Of a DNA stretch of 64,000 bases, positions 24,791 through 38,345 are shown in pieces. Numbering within the stretch: the first letter of the stretch is position 1; each line of letters opens with the position of its first letter. This DNA comes from Nomia melanderi (taxonomy: Eukaryota > Arthropoda > Insecta > Hymenoptera > Halictidae): contig NC_135001.1 in NCBI RefSeq assembly GCF_051020985.1, positions 16,857,896-16,921,895 on the forward strand, in the 5' to 3' direction. The notes under the pieces are model-generated. The model saw only the letters and a program-made list of their open reading frames with translations. It made no database searches and was not told where the DNA came from. Made by a program: the position numbers and the translations under genes.

Positions 24791-27700
24791 TGTAACATGT
24801 ATCCCTACATAATTATTTACTTCAGTCACCATAAAACTCACTATAAAAAAGTCAAAATAATTAAACATACGTTTTTTTACTTTTTATCCTTGAATGTAGA
24901 TGATTTCCCATTCATTTTACTTTCTGCTTCGAAACTGTAAATCATCCAACGATACATGGATCATTTGACTGTTTTAATTAAATGTTTAAAGACATCGATC
25001 ATTTTCATTAATCGATAAACATATTTTTAAAGTTTCAATGGATGCTTAAACATTTTTTTGCATTTCTTGACTAGTTTATTTCTCATAAAATACTTCTACT
25101 CTTTACAACTTTCTCTTTATTATATGATGCTTTCTACTTTTTATTTACTGTATATAATAATACGTTCATTCCACGTAATAAAGTAATAATAACCATCAAA
25201 TTAAAACATTTTTCAAGTGTATTTCCAATTACATACCAATTATCCGTAACATGTCCGTTCGAAACTTGCAACTTCTACTTATTGCAAATAAGCCAATAAA
25301 GCGTGGATATCAAACAAATTTCCGAAGTATATTTAAAAAATATGTATTACATTTTATTATACGTTCAACTTTCCAGTTAACGCGTATATCCCAACAACAT
25401 ATAGAGCGTCATTCAATTAATTCCGACACTCGATATTCCATTCAACGCTCTCCACGAGCCGCATTGTCACACAGAAAGTTTACACTAAGCGCAATCCTAA
25501 CTTCGCCTAACTATTTCGATCCTCGTCAAATCAGAAATATCGGTCGTTGAAAGTTCACCGTGGCGTCTTTCTTTGATTTATTCGATTCCGCAGGAAACCA
25601 AGATGATAGAGAGAAAAACGAATGGCAGAAGGGAGTTACGAGTAGGCAGAAAAAGATCGAGGAGGAAAAGTATCGTAGAAATCACGGAATTTCTTCGGTC
25701 TTTCGTCCATTCGTATTTCCTCCCCCCGCCCCACGCCCGCTCCGGTGTTCCCCTCGCCCCTTTTTTCGCCCCAGAAACTTTCCTGCCCGCTGTAGGTACC
25801 TCAAGATTCCCGCACGAAATCCTTCGCGAAAGTCACCTTGCTCTCCCATTGTTCTGTCTTTCGCGAACTTCTTTCCCTCCCCTTTTATTCCACCTTTCGC
25901 GCTCACTTTCGTTCCTCGAGTTACTTCCACTTCTTCCTCCTCCTCGGCTGTTCCAGCGCGCCGGTGTGTCGGTAGCAGCGGCGGTAGCGCCCAGTCGGTG
26001 GCGGCTGTGCGTTCAAGAACTTTGAAACTCTAACGAAATCCTGGGCAAGGTGAATATTTTATGCGTAAATCAAATCCCGGCAAATATACGCGGGAGAGCG
26101 AGGATCCGTGGCACGGCACGGCTAAATTGAATCGAAGCGCTGCTCGAGCACAACCGTGTGCTTCGCCATCCGACTCGGCTCTCCTCGTTTCTCTTCTTTT
26201 TCCCGGCCAACTCCTCTGTCTCCCTTTTCTTTCTGGTCCTCCTCTTCCTCCCTCTCTGTTTCGTTTTACTCTTTACACTTTCCGCCTTTGTCCTTACCGC
26301 GGTATTTTCTTGTCCCCTACTCTTTCGCTCCCGTTAGTTTTGTTGCCTGGCTTGTCGACCATATTCCACGGATATCTATTGGTTATTGAATTTCTGCCAC
26401 ATAACAACGTATACGTTATCCAGCTTATTTACATCGTACGGCTCGAAGCCGAGAAACTGGCGTCCCTGTCAACTGAAGGTGCCGCGCTGAACAATTCGAA
26501 ACTATTAATTCGAGGAAGGCATTCGAGGAACAATGCCAACTATCTACGGCGAATGTCACTTGAAATTGTGAACCTTAATATTTAGAGAGATTATTGTTCA
26601 TAGATTGATTTTAATTTAAAATAATATATGTATATATATAAATGTATTAGATTATTGTTATTTAAGATATAATAATTGGGAATTTTAAATTCTACTTGTT
26701 AAGGGTAAAATAAATGTGTTTAGAAGTAGTACGTTTAAAAGTAGAATTGTTACTTATAAAAATCGAGAAATATTCGATTTTCTTATGTTTAAATGCTGCT
26801 AGTCTTTTGTTATTTACTGTGGTAAAGTGTTTCACGAAATTATAAGTGATCAGTGTTATGAAGATGAACGTTTTTAATTGACACAGGTAAATGCAGTTAT
26901 TCACATATATTAAAAAACAGAAGTGGTAAATGAGTTAGAAATATATTACAAATATAATAGAAAGATGCCTTATAATAAACTGTTAATAAAAGTAACAATA
27001 ATTACTTAATATTTCCAATTTCTTTTTTCTATTTACAATTACTAGGCTAAAGATTTTGGAACGTCGTTTTCAAGAATATTCAATTATTGGAATATTTAGA
27101 ATATTTTAAATACAACCCACTGTATAAAGAAAATGATGTGTTCAATCATTAGAATACATATTCGCGTTCGAAAACTTATTTCAATTCCGAAATGGTACAA
27201 AAATTTAACAAAATATCGAAATTAGTAATGCACAGATATCCTTATTACTTTCTCATTAAGTATACTTCTTAGGAATCAAAATTTGTATTGAAAAACATAC
27301 TAGTTATGTAAAAATTTAAATACAACAATTATTGAGGCATCACTTGAATATAAAAATGCTTATTTTAAATCGCGGTAGTAATTCTGTAATATTTTTAGCT
27401 ATCTTAGAATTTCATTGAATATTTAGAAAAATCCGTTTCATACAACTCGCAGGGTGGAACTTGAACTATCTGAAATTACATAAACAAATGACAAAAGAAT
27501 TTCGGTCTAAAATTTCCCTACTGGATGGTACAATATATTACATTAGAATTTCTGTATTAGACAATATACCATGGAAGAACAATAAAATATTTAAAGGAAA
27601 CGACTCCGATTTTGTTGCCATGTTTGCGAGTAGCAGTATCTTTTATTTCTTTGTTCGCAACAACTGGATCCTCCTGGCTGTACAGGACGCCCAATACGTA

Positions 27701-28887
27701 TACAGTTACAGAAGTATGACGCGGCGGAAAAGGAGAAATATTATTTTTTCCTGTCCCCTGGGAAAAATGCCAGCGTCCTCTCGCCCAAATACGATTCTGA
27801 CCCAAAAAGGTATGCATTAAATAAATAAATTATTCTAGTTCCTCTCCGTTGGCTTCCATCCGAATTGCTCGAGCTTTCGTGATGCCGACATTTACCTCTC
27901 GCCCCGATGTCACGCATGCATCGGCCCTGAACGAAAATTCCATATAGATTTGAAACATAATTTAAACATTTTATTATACGGTAAAGTCAATTTTCCATCG
28001 TCCATTTATCCAGACAGAATCCATATTCTTCGAGAGATATACAACGCCGATATCATCGTACCTTTCGATTCGGAACACCACGGAAAATAATAATCCATAG
28101 ATGAACACCACGGTTCACTCATCAATAAAATGAAATAAAATCTGTCATTTTAATCCTTTGCATTCTGAATTTCTTTTGCATTTCTTCCTCGATAACTTTG
28201 TATTATTACGATATTTTATGTGAAGTACATTTAAAAAAATAGTTTGTAGAGAACAGTGCAAACGATTCTTCTTACTAATAATATTGAAAATAACATAATA
28301 ATATACTTTATTTTAAAAATAAAGGGTTAATACTTTAATCTATTCTGTTCGTATGATGATTATGATCCTACAATAAAGAAGGCAATGATGTAATATATTC
28401 GTCAGAAATGTGAAATATTGCTAGTAATGGCTATATGAACAAATTATTACCTCGATCATATTTATCGTGTATCTATATGTACAAATTACTATTTTGAAGA
28501 TATTTATCATTATTTCCATTATTTCCGAATATTCAAGAATTTCTATGTGAAAGTGGCAACGATAGTATTGATGTGAATGAACATCAACGAATGAAGAATT
28601 GGAGAGCGAAAGAGCAAGCGTCGATACTAATAACAATGTAATCAGCCATTTGAAAACGTGCACGATGATTAATCACGAAATAAATATTTTTGTTCGCTAT
28701 GAAGCATTTATTCGATCACCAAAATTGTAAGTTTCTATATTATCCACTGCTTGATAAAATTCAAAAAAATTAAACTATTTACGTAATCATCGTCGCCTAC
28801 AAATAAATTGTAATAAAAGAGGCTAATAACCATCGACTGTAAAGAACGAGCACGTACAACAAACGTACAACAAATAGCAGCAGTAAA
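24791..28887. other. Gene-less stretch with polypyrimidine tracts
   Basis: No supportable gene. C/T-rich tracts at about 25690-25960 and 26170-26345 give long stop-free frames (up to 174 codons) of low-complexity composition. An AT microsatellite-like run lies near 26620-26645. A possible TTAA element with weak TTAAYCCTTT ends spans about 28149-28329. A 119-codon plus-strand frame at 27461-27820 has no recognisable features. Confidence 0.45.
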
Positions 28888-29133
28888 TTAACGCGTTGAA
28901 TGCCCTACGATTTCATACAGCGAAATACTCAAAATGGAGAAAACATAATACTAAATCATTTGATTGAATTGTATCATTATTATTCCACGTTCATTTAGCT
29001 GAATGTCACCGTAATAAGTAGCATTAGTTATAATACAGACATTTGTTCAAATAATCACGTTTAATTGAGTGAACTATAATAACTCAATTTGGTCGGGAGT
29101 CACTGATGACCCCCACGGCATTAAACGCGTCAA
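28888..29133. mobile_element. TTAA-type MITE with CGCGTTGAATGCC termini
   Basis: The left end is TTAA then CGCGTTGAATGCC. The right end, reverse-complemented, is TTGA then CGCGTTTAATGCC. This gives 13-bp termini with one mismatch, 246 bp apart. The right target site has mutated from TTAA to TTGA. No open frame of interest lies inside. Confidence 0.5.
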
Positions 29134-32064
29134 AGATACTCCACCAAGACAGAGGACCGCGACGTGTCTCTAGCCTCGCATAACCTGTTTCGGCGACGAA
29201 TTCACCTGCTCTCAAAAAACCGGCAGTGTTCGGTTGAGTGCAGTCGCGCGTGTCGGTTTTCGGAAGCTGAAAACGCTGAATGAAAATTAGATCCAGCGAA
29301 AACCGCGGAACGGAACGCGGCCGCGCGAGCCGTGGCCACGCTAAAATATCACAATGATGTGGCAGGTGCATTTACCGGGGCTTCAGCGGAGCTTTGACGC
29401 CAGTCACCGGATAGCTCTTTCATTCGGTAATTAGCCGAAGAGCCCGAGGAGTTATCACCTGCTGCGATCACGCCCGTACGCGGGCGTACGCGCGCTCGCG
29501 CGGCCGTGTTCCGTTTGTTCGGAGCGCTCGATTCGCGGCGTACATGCGGGTAGTCACTGTTACACGGCCGCATCGGTGGTTCTCCGTCCTTAATTAATTA
29601 ACAGTGTGCCGAATAATAATTATCGAAATGAAAGATGGTATCGGTCGGTTTATTTATTGGTAAACGGTGGCCTGGCATCGTAGTTGCCCGCGGTATATCG
29701 CGGCCGACCCCTCTGGTTCCTGCGCCGAGCCTGCAGGCTCGTATGTAAGCGGGAGTACCTTGCGATATCGATAACGGTATCTAAACGCGACTCCCCTAAT
29801 TGGTTCATAAATTAATTAACTCACTCGGTCACATATTTAAGGGTTTTAATCGTGCGCACGGGCTCCGACGCGTATCCGGCGTATCCGGAGTTTCGTGCCG
29901 GTGTTTCATGGCTCGCGGGACCCGGTGAACTCCCCGAGAGGGTCGCCCGTAATTCCCCAAGACGTTCATAGATTTTTATCCACGATCGCACGCTCCTCCT
30001 TTCATTCTAATATCGCGTCCCCAGGCGCGTTTCCCCCGCGTTCCGTTGCCCTCCGCGCGATCGTTGTATTATTCAGGCCCGGCTACGACGCCGGAGACTT
30101 GACATTGTTTCGCAAAACGGCTACGGTGAATTTTACTACACTCCGGTGGAAGATATTTGACTAGGAATTATGAAGCGTGATATTCCTGTTGATTAAATTC
30201 CACCTGTTCTCAACGTCGCCGGGGTAAGTGAACGGAATATGCATGGACAAGGCTAAATGAAGCGCAGAATGAAGGAAGAGGGCCACGCTCGGAGGATAGA
30301 TGAAAAATGGTCAATCCCAGGCCGGTGACGTTTAGGGCAAATTAATGGATTCCCTCGTCATCGAGGAACACAGGCAGAAGGTGCGTATCTGCCCTTCGCA
30401 TTCGAGGCTCCTGGATATTAAAGCCGGAGCAATGTGTGGGATTGCGACGATTGGTGGCGTGCAACGATCTGCTTGGTGCCTGGACTCCCGATAATTATGT
30501 GCCAATTAAATTTAACGACTATCCATTATTCCGGTCTGCGAACGCGCGTACAGACTCTCCCGCCTGCTATCTTCCTCTTCCTACCGACACGACACCCCTT
30601 ATACCACATACTCCACCCATACTCTCCCGTTGCCCCATCCAGTCCACCCATGGCCAGGCGATCGAATGGGCACATTGGCAACAACTAGTCAGGTCGAAAT
30701 CCAATTACCTTGTAATATTGTCCAAATGGGCCTGGAATCGAATTGCCTTCGCAGAATTCCATGCGGCCTAGCCTGAAAAAGTTCAGGGGACTCCTGCCAG
30801 CGCACAAATGGCTCCTGCGGACCACGTATATTTTCTTTCTCGCATACGTCCCGGTCAGGACATTCTCGAACAGCGTGACGTCCTCCTTTACCCCGTCCCC
30901 TTTCTCTTCGCCGCCATACCGCTGCCGCTATCACGTACTAACAGATTGAATAGGGTAAAACGTTCTACATTTCTAACCGAATTGGAACGCAGCTCGGGAT
31001 AATAGTTTTACATGACTAGACTTAAGTGCACGGAAGAGATACGGGGCTGTAAGGAGACGTATGGTTCGCTTTAAACGGATATTCTCTTGTTTTTGGGACC
31101 GAAGGTATCGATCTTCCCGCGTATTAGCCCCCAGTGGCGTAGCTTTGGGATCATGTGTTCGTGCGTCTGCATTTTTGAAGTTTTATTTACTTTAAGACCA
31201 TTCCTTCTAAATTGAGTGACCGTTATTTGTGGTAACTTATCGTTCCCCTTTGTATGAATTTTATTGTAGTTTATATTTTCACTTTTCATTAATTGAGTAA
31301 TTGATGATTGTATTGATTAATGATTATAATTTCACAGCTTTTAGCATTTTTGATACTTGTGACAAATTAGTATTTCCCCTACTTGTTTGTTCTAGTATAA
31401 TAAGTAATAAAGATCTTTTGTTGTAGTTGTTGTGTACGCGAAAAAACTATATTACAGATGGTTAACTTTGTGCGATTTTTGTTAAAAACATTGTATTGAA
31501 AACTTATTAAGGAATTCTCGAAATTATGAAAAATGATATGGTATCAGAATTTGTCATTCGTTATTTCCCTTTGTCTAATCGGTTTCAGATAACCAACAAT
31601 GAAGTCACAGAGTTGTGAGATGTCTATGAAACAATATACAGTGAAAATAAAGCGAAAAATTTATAGCAAAAGTGATGAACAACTTCACTGTTTAACAATC
31701 TGACCGTTATGGCACGAGAATTTGGACGACTTAACTTTTGTCGAAGATTTAAAAGTGAATTTTCTCTATAACATATTAGGGTAACCTAATTTCATTGCAT
31801 CTATGAGACTCAAGAAGGTTAAAAAACAAGTCGCTGTACAAAATTTTGACTCACTTTATTAACATAGATTAACCGTTGAATCAAATAAGATCTATAGCAT
31901 TAATTTCGTCCACTTAATCTCAATAAATCCTGCATATAACAGTAAGAATATAGAAAGCTTTCTGTCATAAAGAGACACCATTTTTCGATAAACCTTCAAT
32001 GATTATAAAACCCGTTTAACAGAATTTATCAGCTGACAAAATGTTCGTAAAATACGTATGAAAG
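29134..32064. other. Gene-less GC-rich then AT-rich stretch
   Basis: GC-rich from 29100 to 30950. A small perfect hairpin, CGCCCG-TACG-CGGGCG, lies at 29472-29487. A 111-codon plus-strand frame at 30436-30771 is the most protein-like of the open frames here, but I recognise no family and other frames overlap it. AT-rich and featureless after about 31000. Confidence 0.4.
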
Positions 32065-32310
32065 TTAGAATTCATTGATTTTAGCTTTCGCTTTTAAGCG
32101 TCTTCGTTTAGGAAAAAGTACGGTTGAAATCGTAACCGAGCTGGCCATTAGTGTTTTTAATGGGAACTTCAAACTCGCCTTAAATGTGATGAGAGTTATA
32201 AGCATAATCATTGGGTCGAAGAGTCATTCATACATTTTACGGAGTGGGTCAACCGATTTAAGCGCCGAACATTCGCCGCTATTAAACGCGCGACCCCCAA
32301 AAATTTGGAA
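32065..32310 (+). repeat. Dispersed repeat, copy 2
   Basis: Partner of the 14725-14965 repeat, in the opposite orientation. The shared blocks and their order are the same over about 240 bp, ending in the GTCAACCGATTTAAGC segment. This copy carries a 96-codon open frame that extends beyond the repeat. The resemblance between deduced peptides of the two copies (for example NGNFKLALNVMRVIS against RGSNFKLLLNLTRVMS) could reflect a former coding region or simply DNA similarity. Confidence 0.55.
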
Positions 32311-35300
32311 AAATCAAACCAAATATCAGAACTTAAAATCTGAGAGTGAAAATAGATTGCTTTAGGAATCACGAATTTGTTGATTACACGTAAGTATAAA
32401 GATTTTATTATCTATTATCGAAACAAAAAGTCTACTCAAACGTGTAAGAGCTTCTTTTTACAAACTTTATATCTGGAATCTTTGCTTAAGCATACCTCGA
32501 AATCTTCTAGTCTAATTCGAATCAGATAAATTGTATTTAACCTGAGAATTAATTTTCTCTTATCTGCCCTATTAAGATAAATTGCGAATCTTTATTTTTT
32601 CGTCAAATTGAAATGCGACAAATCTCTCGGAAATTGAAACTATTACTTCATCGCGTGGTCCTGTACTATTAGATAAAAATGATTGAGCGATAACTAAGTC
32701 CCTTTTTGAACGTAAAAATAACTTTCTTTTCTGATTTCGGGTGGACACGAAAAACGAAATCGTGCTCACCGGTACTGAACGTACGCTAACAGAAAAAAGT
32801 TTAGAATCACTTATTCCGTGAGAGGAGTACTTGGACTTTTAGTAGAAGAAGTACGTATAAATGAATGAACTTTTATAAAACATTTGCAATTATTGCACAC
32901 AACTGAGGAAAGATAATAAAATCATTGAACTTGGTTGAAATTTTCATTAGAGACCGTTTTATGGTCCCCACTTCCTAATGAAGATTTTATCATGGAAAAG
33001 TAATTAAAAGTAATCACCAGAGTGTTAGAAACCTTACGATGCAATGAAATAATTTAAAACAGGAAATTTGTTAGACTTGTAAAACCACTCTTAATGAATA
33101 CGTCAGAGGGAACAGCAGTGAAAACTACCTATTTCTGCTTGCTGAAATAAGAGACACAGGAAAATTAACGATTCACAATGTATGTTATGGTCATAGACTA
33201 TACTTTCTTTCTCAAAGTGGATACAATCGTTTGAGCAACAATTATTTGTGTTTCATCTTCGTTACATCATTGCACATAACATATTCATCTCTTTTAAGTC
33301 AAACTTTGTATACATTATGAAATAACATATAATTAAAATAAGTAAAGACAGTTTTAGTTTACAAAGTTTCTTTGTATTACAAAAATATATGAATATTATC
33401 TATTTTGTAAGTCTTAAAATAGAATATATTCGTAGAAGAAATTGCATCTACTACAATTTTAAGAGTTCTTTTCACTTCAGTCCTGTTAATATTTTTATAC
33501 AAAAAGTAAAACGGGAGGTAAAATTTTTCGTCTGAAAATATAAATTTTCAACGAAACAAAATGTATTTCCGAATACAGCTTGCGTGAATCATATAGTTCA
33601 TTTATCATTTATTATTTATCGAATGCATCTTTTAAGAATATTTAACTGTTCTAACCATTTGTTTGTTAAAACTTAATGAAGCACGAAATTCGTGTGTATA
33701 TTTGTTTTTGTCGTTCGGTCGTAAATGTTTTTCTGTTGAATCTTCTGAAAAATTCAAGCACTTCGACCACAGATATTCCCTTTGCCGGAGCGCAAATAGT
33801 AACGGTTTCCCCAGTGCATTAAACGCGCGGTAATTACTCTTATGTAACTTAATCGTTAATACCACTTTGAAAAGAATCATGTAAATAAACTATGGAAGAC
33901 AAGTAAACTAAAAAAAAGTGTCACAAATAATTAACAAAGGTTCATTTAAGTATTAAAGTGTAAATGTTCATTAATTTTTCTAATATATTATATATTTGTA
34001 ATATATTTCTCTAATTCATTGCAATTAATCTACTCACTAAGAGTGAAGTATTCTTTTCTCGTCGTAAAATAACGGAAGAAATAAATTCATTGTATCTAAA
34101 GTAAAATTTATGAAATACTAACGAATCGTGTAGATATAAAATGTGCATGCCAGGAAAAGGGAACGTTACATTTCTTCCTAATCAAGTGCCGACCATTCTT
34201 CAGTAGCAAGACATTTTCTAAAGTAGATTGTAGTGCACTACATTGTCTGCATAATGATCGCTGGGCTTCTTATCTGCTCCTCAAGTATGCATGTATATTT
34301 AAATTCCATAACGAAGTGTCCTTTAGATTTCTCTGTAGCTTTTCATTCGTACACAGCCATTCAGACTCATTCTTTGAATTACAGAAAATAGTCGACTCCG
34401 TTTCATACATTATAACTTGTTCCGTACTCGAAAAGACATCTCGTTATTCTTTGTATAAAATAAAGGAATGCTATCAAAACAGGAAATTTCTTGAGAAATT
34501 ATAACTTCGATATAAAACGTTCTTTTTCAGAAATATCACAGTCCAAGTGAATATATTTCAGGCGTAACGTTATGTACCACGTACCACGTGATAAATGATA
34601 ACATCTTATTTGCAAACAGTTCCCTTTTCTCGCCACTTGATTTTCTATACAAGAAGAGTATTGCGCTAAAGCTCTCATCTTGTCAAAAGAAAAATGAATA
34701 TTCGTTAGACTGTAATACTGTAATAAGTAACCAATAAACATCATAATATATCGAATCAAGTGATTTAGGAACATCGAATTTTTTCTAAGACTGAATATGT
34801 ATCCTCAGATTTAATTCCATATCACCAGACAATGGATCTTTCCACAAAATCATAATTTTCCAAAGTAATTTAAAGAATCAGGAACTAAGAAGGAGCTAAT
34901 TCTTTCAAAAATGTTGTCAAATTAAAAAGTAAGGTGCAGTACTCTCGAATGATCATAAACATTATATTTAATGCACTCATATCTGTCATAAATGCATAAA
35001 ATCCGTTGTTTACGTATCACTTTCCGTGACCAAGTAAATGTTTAAGAAAACCGACATTTCAATTATGAGAATTATTCAGTCCAACATTTTTCATCTCCCA
35101 TTCAATGTCAGTAACCTTTGCCTCTTTTCCCCGTAGGCGTAAAAACAGCATGGAATCTGGAAAAGAAACATTTCAATATAAACCTTACCGTCTTGTTTGA
35201 TACGTATTAATAGTGTTGAGGATCTTTCCGTCGTCGAATAAGATTCCTTCTGACAGAAGGCAAGCTTGACATTGTAACTTCTAACATCAAGTTTCAGGAC

Positions 35301-36781
35301 TCGAGTTCTGGGAGAAACGATGGGGGGGGGGGGTGCAGGTTGTCGGGGTTGCGGGTACAAGGAAGAGTCGATAGGGTGAGCACCAACACAGAGTGACCAC
35401 TAAACACCTAACAACCAACAATAGCAGCCAACATCGAACATCGATAAACCAACGAAACTAAACCAACCACAAGTCACATTGTAACGGAACTCAGCGAACA
35501 GTGAAGACATAATCCAACATATCCATAATATATTCTATATACGATATATAATATACGCGTTCACAGTATTACATATATTATATACAGACATAGAATACAC
35601 AACGTATGCGCAATGTTGAATGACTTGTAAATACGTACGTGTGTGCGAAGAATGCCACTGCCTCCAGAAGAGATTTATTATTTTCATTTACAAACATTCT
35701 ATTCATTTCAGTATTTTCTCAATAGCATTTAAATGATTCAAATGCGCACGATAAAGTTCTTTCCGCAGGATAGTTTATTCATCGTTATAATAGTCTATGA
35801 AATTAGGTTAATGTACGGACTTAATCAACGAGTGATTTGTAGACCGGAGTGAAATTTGATGGCGCGATTTAATTAAGGGGAATGAATACACGCTGAAACG
35901 AAAATTTACTTGCGCGCTTGCCGATTAGTATCAGATAGCGCATGCTACACGGTAATTATATTTGTGGCGCGTAGTGATTCGACGACGTAAAAACACCGGG
36001 GATTGTTTTAATAATACTTGCCGGCTAATTTAATGTTCGAGGTTTAATGTTCGCAGTGCACTCTTCGCTCAACGTGCGCTCGACAACAGTAAGGACTGGT
36101 ATCATCGCTGCGGGCCATCATACGAGTTTCTGATTAAAACATTGAGGAGCACTAACTGTGAGACACGATAACGTAAAAGTGAAACACGTTAAAACTTAAT
36201 AAGGATGACATATCTTCATAGACACCGAGTAGGGGTATGGTGACGTACCACATCGAGTACATTGAGAACGTGGTTCGCGCGGACGACTCTAGTAGTGGTA
36301 GTTGTTGTTACATTGTGTGTTGTGGTCGTGGCAAGAAGAAGAAGAGATGGAGGAGGTGTGCGGCGTCCCCGGCCAGCCGGTCGCCCGTCACACCCTGAAA
36401 CAGAATAATATTGTCACTTCCTTGCGGAATATTCGCCATCCCTATCGATTACCTTGACCCGCCATTATCTAAATTCATTTCGGGATGTACAGTAAAGGGA
36501 TAAACGCACACGTGAAATATTAACAGGAATAATATTTTATCCAATGGTCAACTGTAGGACGTAAAATACGAAATAGACAGTATTACACGTAACACTCTGA
36601 TATCTCCTGAAAAACATGATATCCATAATATGTCATTGTAATGTCTAGTACAAACTGTTTTTGTGAATGTGGATTTGTAAATGCAAACTTTTTCAATAGC
36701 TATTGATGATATTCATGATCGAGATTGTGCTACTGGCCAGTTTAGCTTTATAATATTTATAGGTTCCTTTGCCGTTCTATC
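32311..36781. other. Gene-less AT-rich stretch
   Basis: No supportable coding region. A run of 12 G lies at 35322-35333. An A/C-rich patch with many CAAC and ACCAAC units runs from about 35380 to 35480. I see nothing else. Confidence 0.5.
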
Positions 36782-36974
36782 TTAACACTTAGCCAACCGA
36801 ATTGAGAGACCTCCCACTTTTCTCTTAGCAATGTGTTGTCATTTGTTTTGTTCATTTGTTTCGTTTTTTATTTAGTACGTTCTGAATTGGGGATATTTGA
36901 AATTCGATAAGTAAATGAAGTTAATGGAAAAGGTTACACTCATAGTTCTTTTTAGGCGGTTGTCTAAGTGTTAA
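36782..36974. mobile_element. TTAA-flanked MITE with CACTTAGNCAACCG termini
   Basis: A 193-bp unit with perfect TTAA at both ends. The left terminus is CACTTAGCCAACCG and the right terminus, reverse-complemented, is CACTTAGACAACCGCC, matching at 13 of 14 positions. It has no coding capacity. Its termini differ from the CACTARAACTACC family, so it is a separate TTAA family. Confidence 0.7.
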
Positions 36975-38135
36975 GACTGTTATCTTGTAGTTAAAAAAAT
37001 AATATGTATTACTTTTTTTTCATCAGTCAGTGTGTAAATAAACAATATACGTTGATATAAACATACAAAGTATACATGTATTAAATCATGTAAAGTAGAC
37101 TCGATAAATTGTTTTCAATAATAAATGTTTATTTCAACGACTATATTAAAATGTTGCACTTCTAAGCACTATAAATGATAAAATGCTCCTAACCATAAAT
37201 ATTTCGAAGCATTCGAAATTTTGAGAAAATACTTTTTCTTGTTATACCAGGTTTTATTTATCTCTAAGCACTTGCTCTGCAATAAAGATATCGTAAAGTT
37301 CACTATCAATTAACGGTGCTCCGCGTGCGCACATTCATATGAAGTAATGATCTGACATTCGTCTGTAGTGATAGACACTACCATCCATTAATGTTTGATT
37401 ACTTCGCGGATTCAGGTCAAGAGGATACATTCACGTTGTAATGTAAATATTCGTAAGTAGAATAAACATCAGTTTATATTATTCATATATAGAAATATTC
37501 AATTCTGTAACAAGTTAAAAATCTTACAAACAGATAAAAAAGATTAAATACTTCGTTTATCTATATATTCGATGCGGAGTAATATAAATGAATATTTAAA
37601 AATTTTTTCTAAATCTCATCCCAAGCAATTTGTTGATAAATTCACAATTACTTCGATTTTTATCCCAAAATCCAAATAAATCTATATAATTAAGCGTACT
37701 TTTAAATAAACGCTGGAATGACTTGGAACCGTTATACTTAAGCGCTTTCGTCGTGCCAATTTTCAATGAACTTCTATTATTGCTATTGATATAAATATTC
37801 ATTGAATCACTTTATATTATTTTTTATTTGAATTTATATTGAATATTAACTTTATATGAATATACGAGATAAATGCAATGACAAAAGTTACGTTGAAAGT
37901 ATTACTTGAAATATATTTGACTTATCTCCAATAAAATGAAAGTAGTCAAATACTTATGGAATAAGTAGTTCATATTGTATATCGAGTATTAAGCTTCTGC
38001 TCTCCAGAAAATTAGACAATACGATAGTAAAACAATTTCAAGATATATTTTCTTTATTTCGGAGTGGCGTAAAGACCACATCAAAGAGAGTTCGGTAAAT
38101 TATTTACACTTCTCTTAATAAACTTTGAGCCTTTA
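36975..38135. other. Gene-less AT-rich stretch
   Basis: AT-rich sequence without coding signal. A 68-codon minus-strand frame at 37596-37802 has no recognisable feature. Confidence 0.5.
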
Positions 38136-38345
38136 TTAACCCCTTGCTTTATAACAACGTGTCATACTCGTAGTGATGACTTTAACAATGACAAATATTC
38201 AATCCTTTCAAATTCAAATGAAATATTATTCTTCTATTATCAATAATTACACTTTAGAGCAAACATAGACATACAATATGCATAGATCTTTTTCTTTCCC
38301 ACTAAATTATTAATGACAAGACAGTATCATAGTTCAATGAGAAAA
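38136..38345. mobile_element. TTAA-type repeat, family B copy 1 (CCCCTTGC ends)
   Basis: Starts TTAACCCCTTGCTTTATAA. The body contains GTGTCATACTCGT, an AATGAAATATTATTCTTCT block and AAATTATTAATGACAA, all shared with the other copies. The right end is degraded (ATCATAGTTCAATGAG, where an intact copy has ATAGNGCAAGGGGTTAA). No open frame lies inside. Confidence 0.65.

Noticed and set aside
25560..26585. Plus-strand frames of 150-174 codons
   Set aside because: They coincide with polypyrimidine tracts and encode low-complexity proline/serine/phenylalanine/leucine runs in two phases at once.
27461..27820. 119-codon plus-strand frame
   Set aside because: No domain, signal peptide or neighbouring exon; a second frame is open on the other strand.
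30436..30771. 111-codon plus-strand frame with a fairly balanced composition
   Set aside because: Considered as a single-exon gene, but no homology is recognised and other open frames overlap it. Left as undecided rather than annotated.
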